Below, piece by piece: positions 1 to 6,863 of a stretch of 11,978 nucleotides of DNA (positions are counted from its first letter, which is position 1; the number at the start of each line of letters is the position of its first letter). The notes under the pieces were generated by a model that was not told the DNA's origin, did not search any database, and was given only the letters and a program-made list of their open reading frames with translations. Position numbers and translations under genes: made by a program. The stretch comes from Chlamydiia bacterium (GTDB lineage: Bacteria; Chlamydiota; Chlamydiia; Chlamydiales; JACKPQ01). The DNA lies in NCBI GenBank assembly GCA_030433395.1, contig JAUILX010000017.1, forward strand, positions 1-11,978, read 5' to 3'.

Positions 1-1159
1 CGCCAATTGTACGACCACCTTCACGGATCGCAAAACGCATACCTTCTTCCATTGCTACCGGCTGAATCAATTCACCAATAAGCTCAACATTATCACCAGG
101 CATAACCATTTCAGTTCCCTCTGGCAGTGTTACAGAACCTGTAACATCTGTTGTGCGGATGTAAAATTGTGGACGGTATCCAGAGAAGAATGGTTTATGA
201 CGACCACCTTCTTCTTTTTTCAAAATATATACAGCACCTTTAAATTTGGTGTGTGGCTTACATGTACCAGGAGCTGAAAGAACCATTCCTCTTTCAATTT
301 GGTTCTTGTCAACACCGCGCATCAAAACACCAACGTTTTCACCTGCACGGGCTTCATCAAGAACTTTATTGAACATTTCAAGGCCAGTTGCAACAGTTTC
401 CATTTTCTCTTTGCGCAAACCAACGATTTCAATTTTGTCGTTCATTTTAATAACACCGCGCTCAACACGACCTGTAGCAACAGTGCCACGTCCTGAGATT
501 GAGAAAACGTCTTCAACAGGCATTAAAAATGGCTTATCGACTTCACGTTCAGGTGTTGGGATTTTTTCGTCAACTGCGTTCATTAGCTCGATGATTTTAG
601 CTGCGTATGTAGCGTCACCTTCTAGGGCTTTTAGAGCGGAACCACGAATGATTGGTGCATCTTTGTACCCTTTTGATTCAAGAAGCTCGGAAAGCTCCAT
701 TTCAACGAGTTCAACGAGCTCTTCGTCGCCAGCATCAATTTGGTCCATTTTGTTCAAGAAAACAACAATTGCAGGAACGCCTACCTGGCGTGCTAGCAAG
801 ATGTGCTCTTTTGTTTGAGGCATAGCACCGTCTGTTGCAGCTACCACAAGTATAGCCCCGTCCATTTGCGCAGCACCTGTAATCATGTTTTTAACATAGT
901 CTGCGTGTCCAGGACAGTCAACGTGAGCGTAGTGACGTGCATCTGTTTCATACTCGACGTGGCTAGCGTTAATTGTAATACCGCGTTTTTGCTCTTCTGG
1001 ACTGTTATCAATCGTAGCGTAATCACGGAATGCAGCGCCGCCTTTTTCAGCTAATGTCTTAGTGATAGCAGCAGTTAACGTCGTCTTACCGTGGTCAACG
1101 TGGCCGATCGTTCCAATATTAATGTGTGGTTTATTTCTTTGAAATTTTTCTTTAGCCAT
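1..1159 (-). CDS. tuf: Elongation factor Tu (3' end outside window)
   Basis: EF-Tu, the cytoplasmic GTPase that delivers aminoacyl-tRNA to the ribosome. The reverse-strand translation starts MAKEKFQRNKPHINIGTIG. It carries the P-loop GHVDHGKTT near residues 19-27, the DCPGHADYV switch II motif near residue 80 and the NKMD guanine-specificity motif near residue 135, followed by the two beta-barrel domains. The last visible residues, FAIREGGRTIGA, lie in the final barrel strand of the family. About 386 codons are present against about 394 in the family, so only roughly eight codons and the stop are missing beyond base 1. The ATG at 1159 is supported by a strong Shine-Dalgarno GGAGG at 1168-1172. 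It follows tRNA-Thr by about 45 bases and is probably co-transcribed with it. The order infA, tRNA-Thr, tuf fits chlamydiae. Confidence 0.98.
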   Translation of the reverse strand, partial: MAKEKFQRNKPHINIGTIGHVDHGKTTLTAAITKTLAEKGGAAFRDYATIDNSPEEQKRGITINASHVEYETDARHYAHVDCPGHADYVKNMITGAAQMDGAILVVAATDGAMPQTKEHILLARQVGVPAIVVFLNKMDQIDAGDEELVELVEMELSELLESKGYKDAPIIRGSALKALEGDATYAAKIIELMNAVDEKIPTPEREVDKPFLMPVEDVFSISGRGTVATGRVERGVIKMNDKIEIVGLRKEKMETVATGLEMFNKVLDEARAGENVGVLMRGVDKNQIERGMVLSAPGTCKPHTKFKGAVYILKKEEGGRHKPFFSGYRPQFYIRTTDVTGSVTLPEGTEMVMPGDNVELIGELIQPVAMEEGMRFAIREGGRTIG

Positions 1160-1203
1160 TGATCTTTCCTCCGATACTTCGGCTTTGTTAATTAAACTTT
1201 TTT

Positions 1204-1275
1204 TGCCCAGAATAGGAATCGAACCTACGACCCCTTGCTTACCATGCAAGTGCTCTACCTCTGAGCTATCCGGGC
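1204..1275 (-). tRNA. tRNA-Thr (anticodon GGT)
   Basis: On the reverse strand a full 72-base cloverleaf can be drawn: acceptor stem GCCCGGA/TCTGGGC (one G-T pair), D-arm GCTC/GAGC, anticodon stem CTTGC/GCAAG with loop ATGGTAA, a 5-base variable loop, T-arm GTAGG TTCGATT CCTAT and discriminator A. The anticodon GGT reads ACC/ACT threonine codons. CCA is not encoded. It sits between infA and tuf, as tRNA-Thr often does in front of tuf genes. Confidence 0.97.
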
Positions 1276-1292
1276 AATGCAGCTTGGCATGC

Positions 1293-1321
1293 AGCATAAC
1301 GCATTTCAAGTCAGATAGCAA
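1293..1321 (-). promoter_or_regulatory. Candidate sigma-66/70 promoter of tRNA-Thr-tuf
   Basis: On the minus strand TTGCTA (1316-1321) and TATGCT (1293-1298) are separated by 17 bases. The predicted start is near 1286, about 11 bases before the mature tRNA 5' end. This would give tRNA-Thr and tuf transcription independent of infA. Called by eye. Confidence 0.45.
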
Positions 1322-1331
1322 GCACTTTTAT

Positions 1332-1550
1332 TTATCTTAGTCGATAGACAATGCGTCCCTTACTCAAGTCATAGGGAGATAGCTCTAATGTGACGCGATC
1401 TCCGACTAGTACGCGAATATTACGCATTCTCATCTTTCCACATAAATGGGCAAACACCTCGAGTCCATTCTCTAGGCGCACTTTAAAACTCATGTTTGGG
1501 AGCAGGTCTACGACTTCTCCCTCCATCTGTAATGTCTCTTCTCGTGCCAT
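1332..1550 (-). CDS. infA: Translation initiation factor IF-1
   Basis: IF-1 is a small OB-fold protein that binds the ribosomal A site during initiation. The 72-residue product starts MAREETLQMEGEV and ends LSPYDLSKGRIVYRLR, with the family hallmarks GKMR and DRVTLELSPYDLSKGRI; 72 residues is the usual length. An in-frame TTG at 1565 would add five residues, but the ATG at 1550 matches the conserved MA[KR]E start of the family. No Shine-Dalgarno is visible before this ATG. The candidate promoter lies so close that the mRNA leader would be only a few bases. It is upstream of tRNA-Thr and tuf on the same strand. Confidence 0.97.
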   Translation of the reverse strand: MAREETLQMEGEVVDLLPNMSFKVRLENGLEVFAHLCGKMRMRNIRVLVGDRVTLELSPYDLSKGRIVYRLR

Positions 1551-1560
1551 AATAGAGACT

Positions 1561-1590
1561 ATCAAACACTATCGCCCCTTTTCCAGTCAA
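1561..1590 (-). promoter_or_regulatory. Candidate promoter of infA, near-leaderless
   Basis: On the minus strand TTGACT (1585-1590) and TTTGAT (1561-1566) are 18 bases apart. The predicted transcription start is near 1554, about four bases before the infA ATG at 1550, which would leave no room for a Shine-Dalgarno. The -35 box is good and the -10 box is weak. Confidence 0.4.
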
Positions 1591-1650
1591 CAAAAAAGAG
1601 AATAAGTGATTAAATGCCTGTGAGGTGGGCATATTTTTTGCTCTTAACCC

Positions 1651-1679
1651 TTGTATTTATTTTTTGCCCGACCTATAAT
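1651..1679 (+). promoter_or_regulatory. Promoter of sufE, predicted leaderless
   Basis: TTGTAT (1651-1656) and a perfect TATAAT (1674-1679) with an ideal 17-base spacer. The expected +1 is at about 1686, and the sufE ATG starts at 1687. No Shine-Dalgarno fits between them, so the transcript would be leaderless. Confidence 0.65.
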
Positions 1680-1686
1680 TTTGTCT

Positions 1687-2103
1687 ATGTTTGAAGAGTG
1701 CGAAAGAAAACAAGCTGAGCTAAAAAAGCTTTTTGACGAGCTCGATAGCCGCCAAGCTAAATACAATAGAATTATTGAATTAGGCCGATCGCTTAAACCA
1801 ATGACAGATAGCGCAAAGAGCGATGATCATCTCGTGAAGGGTTGTCAAAGCAGAATGTATCTTATAGCACACACTGAGAATGACAAGATTTATTTTGAAG
1901 CTAGCGCCGATGCACTTATTTCAGCAGGCCTTGCTGCGCTATTACTATATATTTATGATGGCCAAACCCCTGAGGCTGTGCTCAAATGCAAGCCTAATGC
2001 GCTTAATGAGATCGGCATTCCTGGCCTTTTGAGCCCAAGCCGCTCAAATGGCCTTGCCAGCCTCTTCAAACGCATGCAATTAGAAACTATAAAACTTTTA
2101 TGA
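1687..2103 (+). CDS. sufE: SufE-type cysteine desulfuration / Fe-S assembly protein
   Basis: SufE accepts persulfide sulfur from the SufS cysteine desulfurase and passes it to the SufBCD scaffold in Fe-S cluster assembly, in the cytoplasm. The 138-residue product has the usual family length. Its active-site region reads DDHLVKGCQS, with the acceptor cysteine at residue 53 (compare VPGCQS in E. coli SufE). The family C-terminal helix pattern follows (GLAALLLYIYDGQTPEAVL, then IPGLLSPSRSNGLASLFKRM). The frame is open back to a TTG at 1651, but that would start inside the promoter, so ATG 1687 is preferred. The last 117 coding bases are duplicated 454 bases downstream. suf partner genes are not in this window. 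Confidence 0.93.
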   Translation: MFEECERKQAELKKLFDELDSRQAKYNRIIELGRSLKPMTDSAKSDDHLVKGCQSRMYLIAHTENDKIYFEASADALISAGLAALLLYIYDGQTPEAVLKCKPNALNEIGIPGLLSPSRSNGLASLFKRMQLETIKLL

Positions 2104-2401
2104 AGGAAAAAATATGACAATATCTCAAATCAATAGACGGGTATGCAATAAACTGGATGAATGGGTAGACCATGATAAGTGTATAGAGGCATGCAAATCC
2201 ACAATTATCTTAGGTTTAATTACCTTTGGTTTAACAGTTGGAGCAACGGCGTTTAACCGCATGCCAAATTGCATTACCACGCGCATTACACCAAAGCAAC
2301 TTATTGTGTGTTCTAGCATTGCCATAGTCACATCTGCAGTGCTTGGTGCTTGCAAAGAGATAGCATTGAGACAGGAGAGAGCTAGATACGAGCGCATATA
2401 A
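1984..2401 (+). repeat. Tandem duplication, copy 1 (sufE 3' end + small membrane gene)
   Basis: From the AAATGCAAGCC at 1984 to the stop at 2401 this segment is repeated downstream at an offset of 454 bases (455 after a one-base insertion in copy 2). It covers the last 39 codons of sufE and the whole small gene at 2114. Part of the second gene, about 75 bases around the codons for VGATAFNRMPNC, is identical in the two copies. Confidence 0.93.
2114..2401 (+). CDS. Small two-helix membrane protein with TPKQ motif, copy 1
   Basis: Unrecognised 95-residue protein. Residues 1-28 are polar and Cys-rich (C11, C23, C27). A hydrophobic segment runs from about 30 to 47 (IILGLITFGLTVGATAF), then a short polar loop (NRMPNCITTRITPKQ, with TPKQ at 59-62), a second hydrophobic segment at about 63-79, and a charged tail RQERARYERI. 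This suggests a helical hairpin in a membrane. The ATG has a good Shine-Dalgarno, AAGGA at 2103-2107, overlapping the sufE stop, so it is probably translated from the sufE transcript. A damaged copy follows directly, and a distant relative with the same TPKQ position lies at 11554. No function can be assigned; coupling to SufE may only be positional. Confidence 0.75.
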   Translation: MTISQINRRVCNKLDEWVDHDKCIEACKSTIILGLITFGLTVGATAFNRMPNCITTRITPKQLIVCSSIAIVTSAVLGACKEIALRQERARYERI

Positions 2402-2437
2402 ACCTCATGGACATCTGGGCTATGATGACGCTTGCAA

Positions 2438-2557
2438 AAATGCAAGCCTACTGCGCTTGGTGAGATCGGCATTCCTGGCCTTTTGAGCCCAAGCCGCTCA
2501 AATAGACTCGTTAGCCTCTTCAAGCGCGTGCAATTAGAAACTATAAAACTTTTATGA
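2438..2557 (+). pseudogene. sufE C-terminal fragment
   Basis: Thirty-nine codons plus TGA equivalent to the end of sufE, still open in the sufE frame and with only five residue differences from the parent (KCKPTALGEIGIPG start, VQLETIKLL end). The active-site cysteine region is absent. An in-frame TGA at 2426-2428 precedes it and no credible start is present. It is a passenger of the tandem duplication and unlikely to make a functional protein. Confidence 0.85.
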
Positions 2558-2567
2558 AGAAAAAAAT

Positions 2568-2868
2568 ATGACAATATCTGAAATCAATAGAAAGGTATCC
2601 AATAAACTAGATGAATGGATAGGCCATGAAAAAATGTATGGGACTATGCGCATCTGTAGCTATCTTAGCCTTCATCACCCTTGGCGTAACAGTTGGAGCA
2701 ACGGCGTTTAACCGCATGCCAAATTGCATTACCACGCGCATTACACCAAAGCAACTTATTGCGTATTCTAGCATTGCCGTAGTCACATCTGTAGCGCTTT
2801 ATTGTTGCAAGCTGATAGGACAACAACAAGAGGTAGAAGCTAGATACAATAGGATATTTTCAATTTAA
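2568..2868 (+). pseudogene. Small TPKQ membrane protein, copy 2, frameshifted
   Basis: Copy of the gene at 2114. It begins MTISEINRKVSNKLDEWIGHEK, then a run of six A (2629-2634) carries one base more than copy 1, which throws the original frame out. The remaining frame is open as an 80-residue reading frame from ATG 2626 (MKKCMGLCASVAILAFITLG...), containing both hydrophobic segments and the TPKQ motif. The Shine-Dalgarno of copy 1 (AAGGA) is AAGAA here. It may be a decaying copy, a shorter protein from the internal ATG, or be rescued by slippage on the A-run; the first seems most likely. Its stop overlaps the stop of the convergent permease gene by four bases (TTAA). Confidence 0.7.
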
Positions 2869-4064
2869 AAGAAGTTGGCTGTTTGGATTGCAATGACTAG
2901 TAGCGCAAATAGTCCCATCATGACTAGTAAACGCTTTCCACCCCAAATGCGCATGGGACCCTGCAAGTTCTTGACGTAACGCCCAACCCAGATCATACTG
3001 ATGGGAATGAGCCCGTTTAGGAGTGTATCGCCATAGCCTCCAGTGACTTCAAGAGCTACAAGGAATGCACGTGGATAAACGATCGCAAAAAAGAGACTTG
3101 GAATCAAGACGAGCGCGCTGAGGAAAACCTTACCAACTCCCCTTCTTGGCAAGTGAATGCTATCTGATAGAAAGTCATAAAGGCTAAGTCCAATCCCTAA
3201 ATAAGATGTCACGATAGCAAAGAACGCAAAGGCGTCTGCACAGGCCATAAGCGCTCGGTTATTCAATGCTGCGCGCAATGGCTCTGTTGCTGCTGAACCT
3301 TGTGTAAAGGCCGAACTTAGAGCCTCTACTGGCACAATACCCAGCACAACTGCTTGCCAGATCAGATAGACGGCAAAGGGAATGCTTGTTCCAAAAATGA
3401 TGGCCTTTTTAATCAGTTTTGAATCTCGATTGAGATAGGGCGTGAGTGATGGCACGATCATCTGAAAACTAAATGTGGTTAGGACTAAGGGAAGTGCGGT
3501 GGGCGCGTACTTAAACCCAAGGGTAGAAAGCATGGATGCTTTGACTTCTGTAATCCCCAGACCAATGAGTGCCGCATAGGCGGCTATTAAACCAGCCATG
3601 AGGATTGAATTGATTCTGCCGATCACTTTTGTCCCAAGATAAAGCAGGGAGCCAAAAAGAACGGCGAAAAGAAAGAGCTCTGTTGATCGCGGGATGTGTA
3701 AACCTAGTATTTTTTCAAAGAAATGGCCTAAAAGTGTGCCACCTGCGGCGTTATAGGCAACAAGGGAGGCGTAATCAATAAAGAGAAATAGGACCAAGGA
3801 TGCATATTTTCCTAAGGGGCCAAGCAGTTGAGAGGCCATGGTCATCACGTGGGCGCCTTTAGATAGCCACAGGTTTGCCTCAGCGTAATAGAGCCCAGTC
3901 ATTGTCATAAAGATCCAGGCGAGTGTCATGGTGAGGATAGATGGCAGAAAGCCAGCCATGCCTGTTTCAACTGGTAGAGCTAAAATTCCACCGCCAACGC
4001 ATGTACCAGCTATGAGTAGCGTCGCTCCTAATAAACTTTGTTTAGATGCAGCCATAGAGGCCAT
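2865..4064 (-). CDS. tyrP: Aromatic amino acid (tyrosine/tryptophan) permease, TyrP family
   Basis: Inner-membrane transporter of the hydroxy/aromatic amino acid permease family, expected to import tyrosine or tryptophan with protons. The 399 residues (about 400 is usual) are hydrophobic throughout, with roughly eleven membrane segments. The signature GTCVGGGILALP is at residues 20-31 in the first helix, the unwound-helix glycine region of the APC fold. Substrate choice between Tyr and Trp cannot be read from sequence by eye. ATG 4064 is 15 bases after the HEAT-repeat gene, suggesting an operon; ATG 4055 (MAASKQSLLG) is an equally possible start, and neither has a clear Shine-Dalgarno. Uptake of aromatic amino acids suits an intracellular auxotroph. 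Confidence 0.9.
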   Translation of the reverse strand: MASMAASKQSLLGATLLIAGTCVGGGILALPVETGMAGFLPSILTMTLAWIFMTMTGLYYAEANLWLSKGAHVMTMASQLLGPLGKYASLVLFLFIDYASLVAYNAAGGTLLGHFFEKILGLHIPRSTELFLFAVLFGSLLYLGTKVIGRINSILMAGLIAAYAALIGLGITEVKASMLSTLGFKYAPTALPLVLTTFSFQMIVPSLTPYLNRDSKLIKKAIIFGTSIPFAVYLIWQAVVLGIVPVEALSSAFTQGSAATEPLRAALNNRALMACADAFAFFAIVTSYLGIGLSLYDFLSDSIHLPRRGVGKVFLSALVLIPSLFFAIVYPRAFLVALEVTGGYGDTLLNGLIPISMIWVGRYVKNLQGPMRIWGGKRLLVMMGLFALLVIAIQTANFF

Positions 4065-4079
4065 TCTATAGAATTTTGA

Positions 4080-5783
4080 CTAATGATACAAGGTCTGAAT
4101 GATGGCACTTGCAGCAACAACGCGTGTGATTTGAAAGGGCTCTTCTAAAGCTTTTACAAGAAATGGCAATGTTTGCTCTGAACCAATCGCGCCAAGGGCT
4201 TCGAGTATGGTGATTTTGAGCTCCCGTGTAACGTGTGGATAAGAGGTGATGAGCACTTCACATGCTTTGGGCTCGCGCCCCATAAATGCCATGACAAGTG
4301 CTGCTTGCAAACGCACTTTGATGTCGTCTGCATCAAGCAAAGATTTTACTGCATCGAAAGCATCGAGTGTACCATCGCCAAGCAGTAATGAACATGCAGT
4401 CTGGGTTAATCCCCACTCCCCTTTTCTCAAGAATTTATGAACTGCATTTCTAGCTTTACGGTAGTTGAGTGTAGAAAGCACGCTTAAAATTTCCAAGCGC
4501 GTCATCTGATCGACATAGACAGGATAGTTTGAAATTTGAGGAATGTGGCGCGCTTTTGAAGGAGCCATCATTCGAATAAAAGGATGTGCGGTGCGATCCC
4601 ACATCAAAATTTCATCATATTGATCGATAAGCGCATAAAGCGCATGGCACGCTTTGCGAACGCGCGTGCGGTTGAGAATCAGTCCCATGGCCGCATTGGC
4701 TCGAATAAATGGATCGTGCTGATGTGTAATCCATTTTTGACAAAGCTTTTGCCCAAACTTTCCGCTGTGAGCGGCTGTAGCAGCTGTTAGATAACGGATG
4801 TCTTTGCTCTCGTGTGTCATGAAAGCCTCAAGATTTTTTGCTCCTTGAGGATCTTGAGCAAGCATTGCTGTGAAACAAGCTGTTATGGCTACCATTGGAT
4901 CGGGATCTTCCATAAGAGCTTTTGTCTGATCTAGTTGCGCTTTAGGATCAAGATAGGCAAAGGCGCTAAGTACTATTGTTTTTACCAAACTGGAGCTATC
5001 TTTTAGCAACGGAACTAAAGCATCGAGGTGCTCTTTTTGATCCAAGTGTAGAATCACTTGTGGAGCAATGGCGCGCAAGCCTGCTCGTTTAGAGGTGATA
5101 AAGCGCTTTAATTCTGCAGGTGAGATATTTTCGTATAGATTGACAAGGGACTCTATAGCACAGGCTTTTTCCTCAGCCATGGTTTTGTCATCTGCTACAA
5201 TTGCTTCTAATTGCGGCCTCATTTCATTCACGCCAAGAAAGCCAAACGCACGAATTAATTCAAGACGGACAAAAAAGTTCTTCTCTATAGAAAAACGCTT
5301 CACTATTTCTTCGATGAGCGGTGTATCGCGAAATTCGCAGGCAATTTTGATGGCCAGTGCACGCATAAGGGCATTTGTTGAGCTTAGGTGATCTTTAACC
5401 ACGCGCACACTTTCTGCATCACGGGCAAGTCTTGCACCCATAAGTGAGCTATATTGCACTGCAAACTGGCTTGAATCTTTAGCATTACAAAGTACGCCCC
5501 ATGCTAAACTCTCTAGTACACAGCGCTTTTCTTCACCTTTTAGCTTTTCTGCAACGCTGTGCCATGCACTTAAGGCACCTTTTTCATAGCCCTGTTTAGA
5601 AAGCGCCTGTACGAGCATGCGTTGCAGTGGTCTGGAATCGGGATATAGAGTTAAAGCTGCTCGACACTCTTCCACAGCTGTGCGATGATCCCCTATAAGC
5701 AAATGCGCCTGCACGCGTGCATAAGTCTGCACATCGCTTGCACTTAAAGAAAACCCAAGGGCTAGTAAAATAAGTAGACGCAT
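4080..5783 (-). CDS. Secreted TPR/HEAT-repeat protein
   Basis: The 567-residue product begins MRLLILLALGFSLSASDVQTYA, a clear signal peptide with likely cleavage after SLSAS or nearby, so it should act in the periplasm or envelope. Residues about 20-90 resemble two TPR-like helix pairs (HLLIGDHRTAVEECRAALTLYPDS). The rest is a solenoid of HEAT-type helical repeats, for example LVPLLKDSSSLVKTIVLSAFAYL and LPFLVKALEEPFQITRVVAASAI. Such solenoids bind other proteins; no catalytic motif is visible. An in-frame ATG at 5837 would add 18 residues and bury the signal peptide, so ATG 5783 is preferred, with only a weak CCAGG ribosome site. It is followed 15 bases later by the permease gene. Partner and function are unknown. 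Confidence 0.85.
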   Translation of the reverse strand: MRLLILLALGFSLSASDVQTYARVQAHLLIGDHRTAVEECRAALTLYPDSRPLQRMLVQALSKQGYEKGALSAWHSVAEKLKGEEKRCVLESLAWGVLCNAKDSSQFAVQYSSLMGARLARDAESVRVVKDHLSSTNALMRALAIKIACEFRDTPLIEEIVKRFSIEKNFFVRLELIRAFGFLGVNEMRPQLEAIVADDKTMAEEKACAIESLVNLYENISPAELKRFITSKRAGLRAIAPQVILHLDQKEHLDALVPLLKDSSSLVKTIVLSAFAYLDPKAQLDQTKALMEDPDPMVAITACFTAMLAQDPQGAKNLEAFMTHESKDIRYLTAATAAHSGKFGQKLCQKWITHQHDPFIRANAAMGLILNRTRVRKACHALYALIDQYDEILMWDRTAHPFIRMMAPSKARHIPQISNYPVYVDQMTRLEILSVLSTLNYRKARNAVHKFLRKGEWGLTQTACSLLLGDGTLDAFDAVKSLLDADDIKVRLQAALVMAFMGREPKACEVLITSYPHVTRELKITILEALGAIGSEQTLPFLVKALEEPFQITRVVAASAIIQTLYH

Positions 5784-5799
5784 AACCTGGTTATAACAT

Positions 5800-5830
5800 A
5801 GTATACATAAAAAAGGAGACGCCGATTCAA
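5800..5830 (-). promoter_or_regulatory. Weak candidate promoter of HEAT-repeat gene
   Basis: On the minus strand TTGAAT (5825-5830) and TATACT (5800-5805) with a long 19-base spacer. The -35 region overlaps the purine-rich AAAGGAG on the plus strand that precedes the divergent gene. Low confidence because of the spacer. Confidence 0.25.
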
Positions 5831-5882
5831 AATCCACTACCTATTTCTTACTCTACTTCTCACTTGCTCTTCTCAAAAGGCA
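5811..5882 (+). other. Start-less in-frame extension resembling a lipoprotein signal peptide
   Basis: Directly in frame with the FGase-like gene, after a TAA at 5808. The codons read KRRRRFKIHYLFLTLLLTCSSQ: a basic n-region, a hydrophobic core and a cysteine at 5865-5867. A good Shine-Dalgarno, AAAGGAG (5812-5818), precedes it, and ATT (5825, out of frame) and ATC (5832, in frame) are the only start-like codons. The sequence ATTCAAAATC is about two changes from ATGAAAATC. The threonine before the cysteine is unusual for signal peptidase II. Confidence 0.4.
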
Positions 5883-6527
5883 TTGATTCACCCAAGAGCG
5901 GCCATTCATCCTGGACATATTCATTTAGCAAAACATTTTCTAAAGGCTAGCTATAAAGAAAAAGACCACTGGTTTAAGGTAAAAACAGGAGCACTTCCAG
6001 TCATCTTAGTTGCCTCTCATGCTGCAGAAACAGATCGCGGTTTTGCTGATCGCGGCACTGGACCCCTAGCGCGCCTGCTTCATAAACTAACAGGAGCTAC
6101 AATCCTCTATACCTGCGGCTCCCCTCCCTGCGATCCCAACCGCAGCAAAAATAATGCATTTCAAAAAAAGCTAAGCGAGCTCATTGATGAAATTGAACCC
6201 AAACTTGTGATCGATCTGCATCAAGCTCACCATTATAGACCTTTTGATGTTGATTTTGGTACGCAGTATGGGCGCACATGTCCTGCTTCTATTTTGCGCA
6301 AAGTCACAAAGTCATTACAAAGAGAGGGGCTGAGCAATTTTTCCCAAGATTATTTTCCAGCTATTAAGCATCCTACCATTACACAACTTTGCTATGAAAA
6401 AAGAGTCTGCGCCTTCCAACTTGAAATCAATGCTAACTGGCTTACACTTGACCGTGATGACATCTATACGCAACGTTTTGCACAGCTAACTCAAGGACTT
6501 GTGAATTATTTATCCCATGGGACCTAG
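5883..6527 (+). CDS. N-formylglutamate amidohydrolase-like protein, start uncertain
   Basis: Probably a zinc hydrolase of the N-formylglutamate amidohydrolase (FGase) superfamily. Counted from the TTG at 5883, visible motifs are VILVASHAAETDRGFADRG (candidate metal ligands H46, E49), DPNR at 84-87, VIDLHQAHH at 109-117 and AFQLEIN with E181. These match the family pattern of an early His/Asp-Glu site, a D-x-NR segment, a DLH motif and a late Q-L-E motif. The true substrate is unknown. The frame stays open upstream to 5811 and encodes a basic then hydrophobic stretch ending LLLTCSS, like a lipoprotein signal peptide, but contains no ATG, GTG or TTG. The only standard start is TTG 5883. The gene may therefore have lost its start, use ATC/ATT, or be made as a short cytoplasmic form. 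Its 3' end overlaps the HIT gene by 18 bases. Confidence 0.6.
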   Translation: MIHPRAAIHPGHIHLAKHFLKASYKEKDHWFKVKTGALPVILVASHAAETDRGFADRGTGPLARLLHKLTGATILYTCGSPPCDPNRSKNNAFQKKLSELIDEIEPKLVIDLHQAHHYRPFDVDFGTQYGRTCPASILRKVTKSLQREGLSNFSQDYFPAIKHPTITQLCYEKRVCAFQLEINANWLTLDRDDIYTQRFAQLTQGLVNYLSHGT

Positions 6528-6863
6528 AATTTTCCCACCAATGAGGTGGAAATGCAGGTGAAATACGGTTTGTCCAGCATCTGTTCCAGAGTTGGTTAAC
6601 AAGCGATAGCCATTAGCTACGCCATGCTCCTTTGCAAGCGTTTGAGCAACAGACACAACTTCTTGCAGTAATGGCAAATCTTCAGGCTGCATTACCTGAA
6701 TGCTCTCAATACACTTTTTGGGAATGATAAGCAGGTGCACTGGCGCTACGGGCGCAATGTCCTTGATCGCAATAAGCTGATCGTTTTCAAACACCTTTTC
6801 AGAGGGTAGATCACCATCGATGATCTTTTTAAAGATAGATTTTTCCAAATGCTTTTTCTGCAT
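6510..6863 (-). CDS. HIT-family nucleotide hydrolase/transferase
   Basis: Histidine-triad protein, a small cytoplasmic nucleotide-binding phosphoramidase or hydrolase acting on AMP-linked substrates. The 117-residue product has the N-terminal SIFKKIIDGDLPSEKVFENDQLIAIKDIAPVAPVH pattern. It also carries the catalytic triad motif HLHFHLIGG, with the three histidines at residues 102, 104 and 106. ATG 6863 gives the usual length. The gene begins inside the end of the MYG1 gene (35-base overlap), with AGAGG directly abutting the ATG, so translational coupling to MYG1 is likely. An in-frame TTG at 6848 is a lesser alternative. The stop overlaps the convergent FGase-like gene. HinT-like by length and motif. 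Confidence 0.93.
   Translation of the reverse strand: MQKKHLEKSIFKKIIDGDLPSEKVFENDQLIAIKDIAPVAPVHLLIIPKKCIESIQVMQPEDLPLLQEVVSVAQTLAKEHGVANGYRLLTNSGTDAGQTVFHLHFHLIGGKILGPMG

Larger units (their letters stand above)
2438..2868 (+). repeat. Tandem duplication, copy 2
   Basis: Second copy of the 1984-2401 unit, separated from copy 1 by 36 unrelated bases. Differences are a one-base insertion in an A-run at 2629-2634, loss of the Shine-Dalgarno (AAGGA to AAGAA) and about 12 extra bases near the 3' end. Confidence 0.93.

Noticed and set aside
246..818. 190-codon plus-strand open frame opposite tuf
   Set aside because: It is the antisense shadow of a highly conserved EF-Tu coding region, with low-complexity Ser-rich translation and no ribosome site.
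1612..1639. Possible terminator: ATGCC/GGCAT stem followed by a T-run
   Set aside because: Only five base pairs with a nine-base loop, and no plus-strand gene ends upstream of it.
2125..2574. 149-codon minus-strand open frame across the tandem repeat
   Set aside because: It runs antisense to the small gene and the sufE fragment, has no promoter or ribosome site, and its codons follow the opposite genes.
5784..5837. 18-residue N-terminal extension of the HEAT-repeat protein (ATG 5837)
   Set aside because: It would place residues before a clear signal peptide and overlap the candidate promoter and the divergent gene's upstream region.
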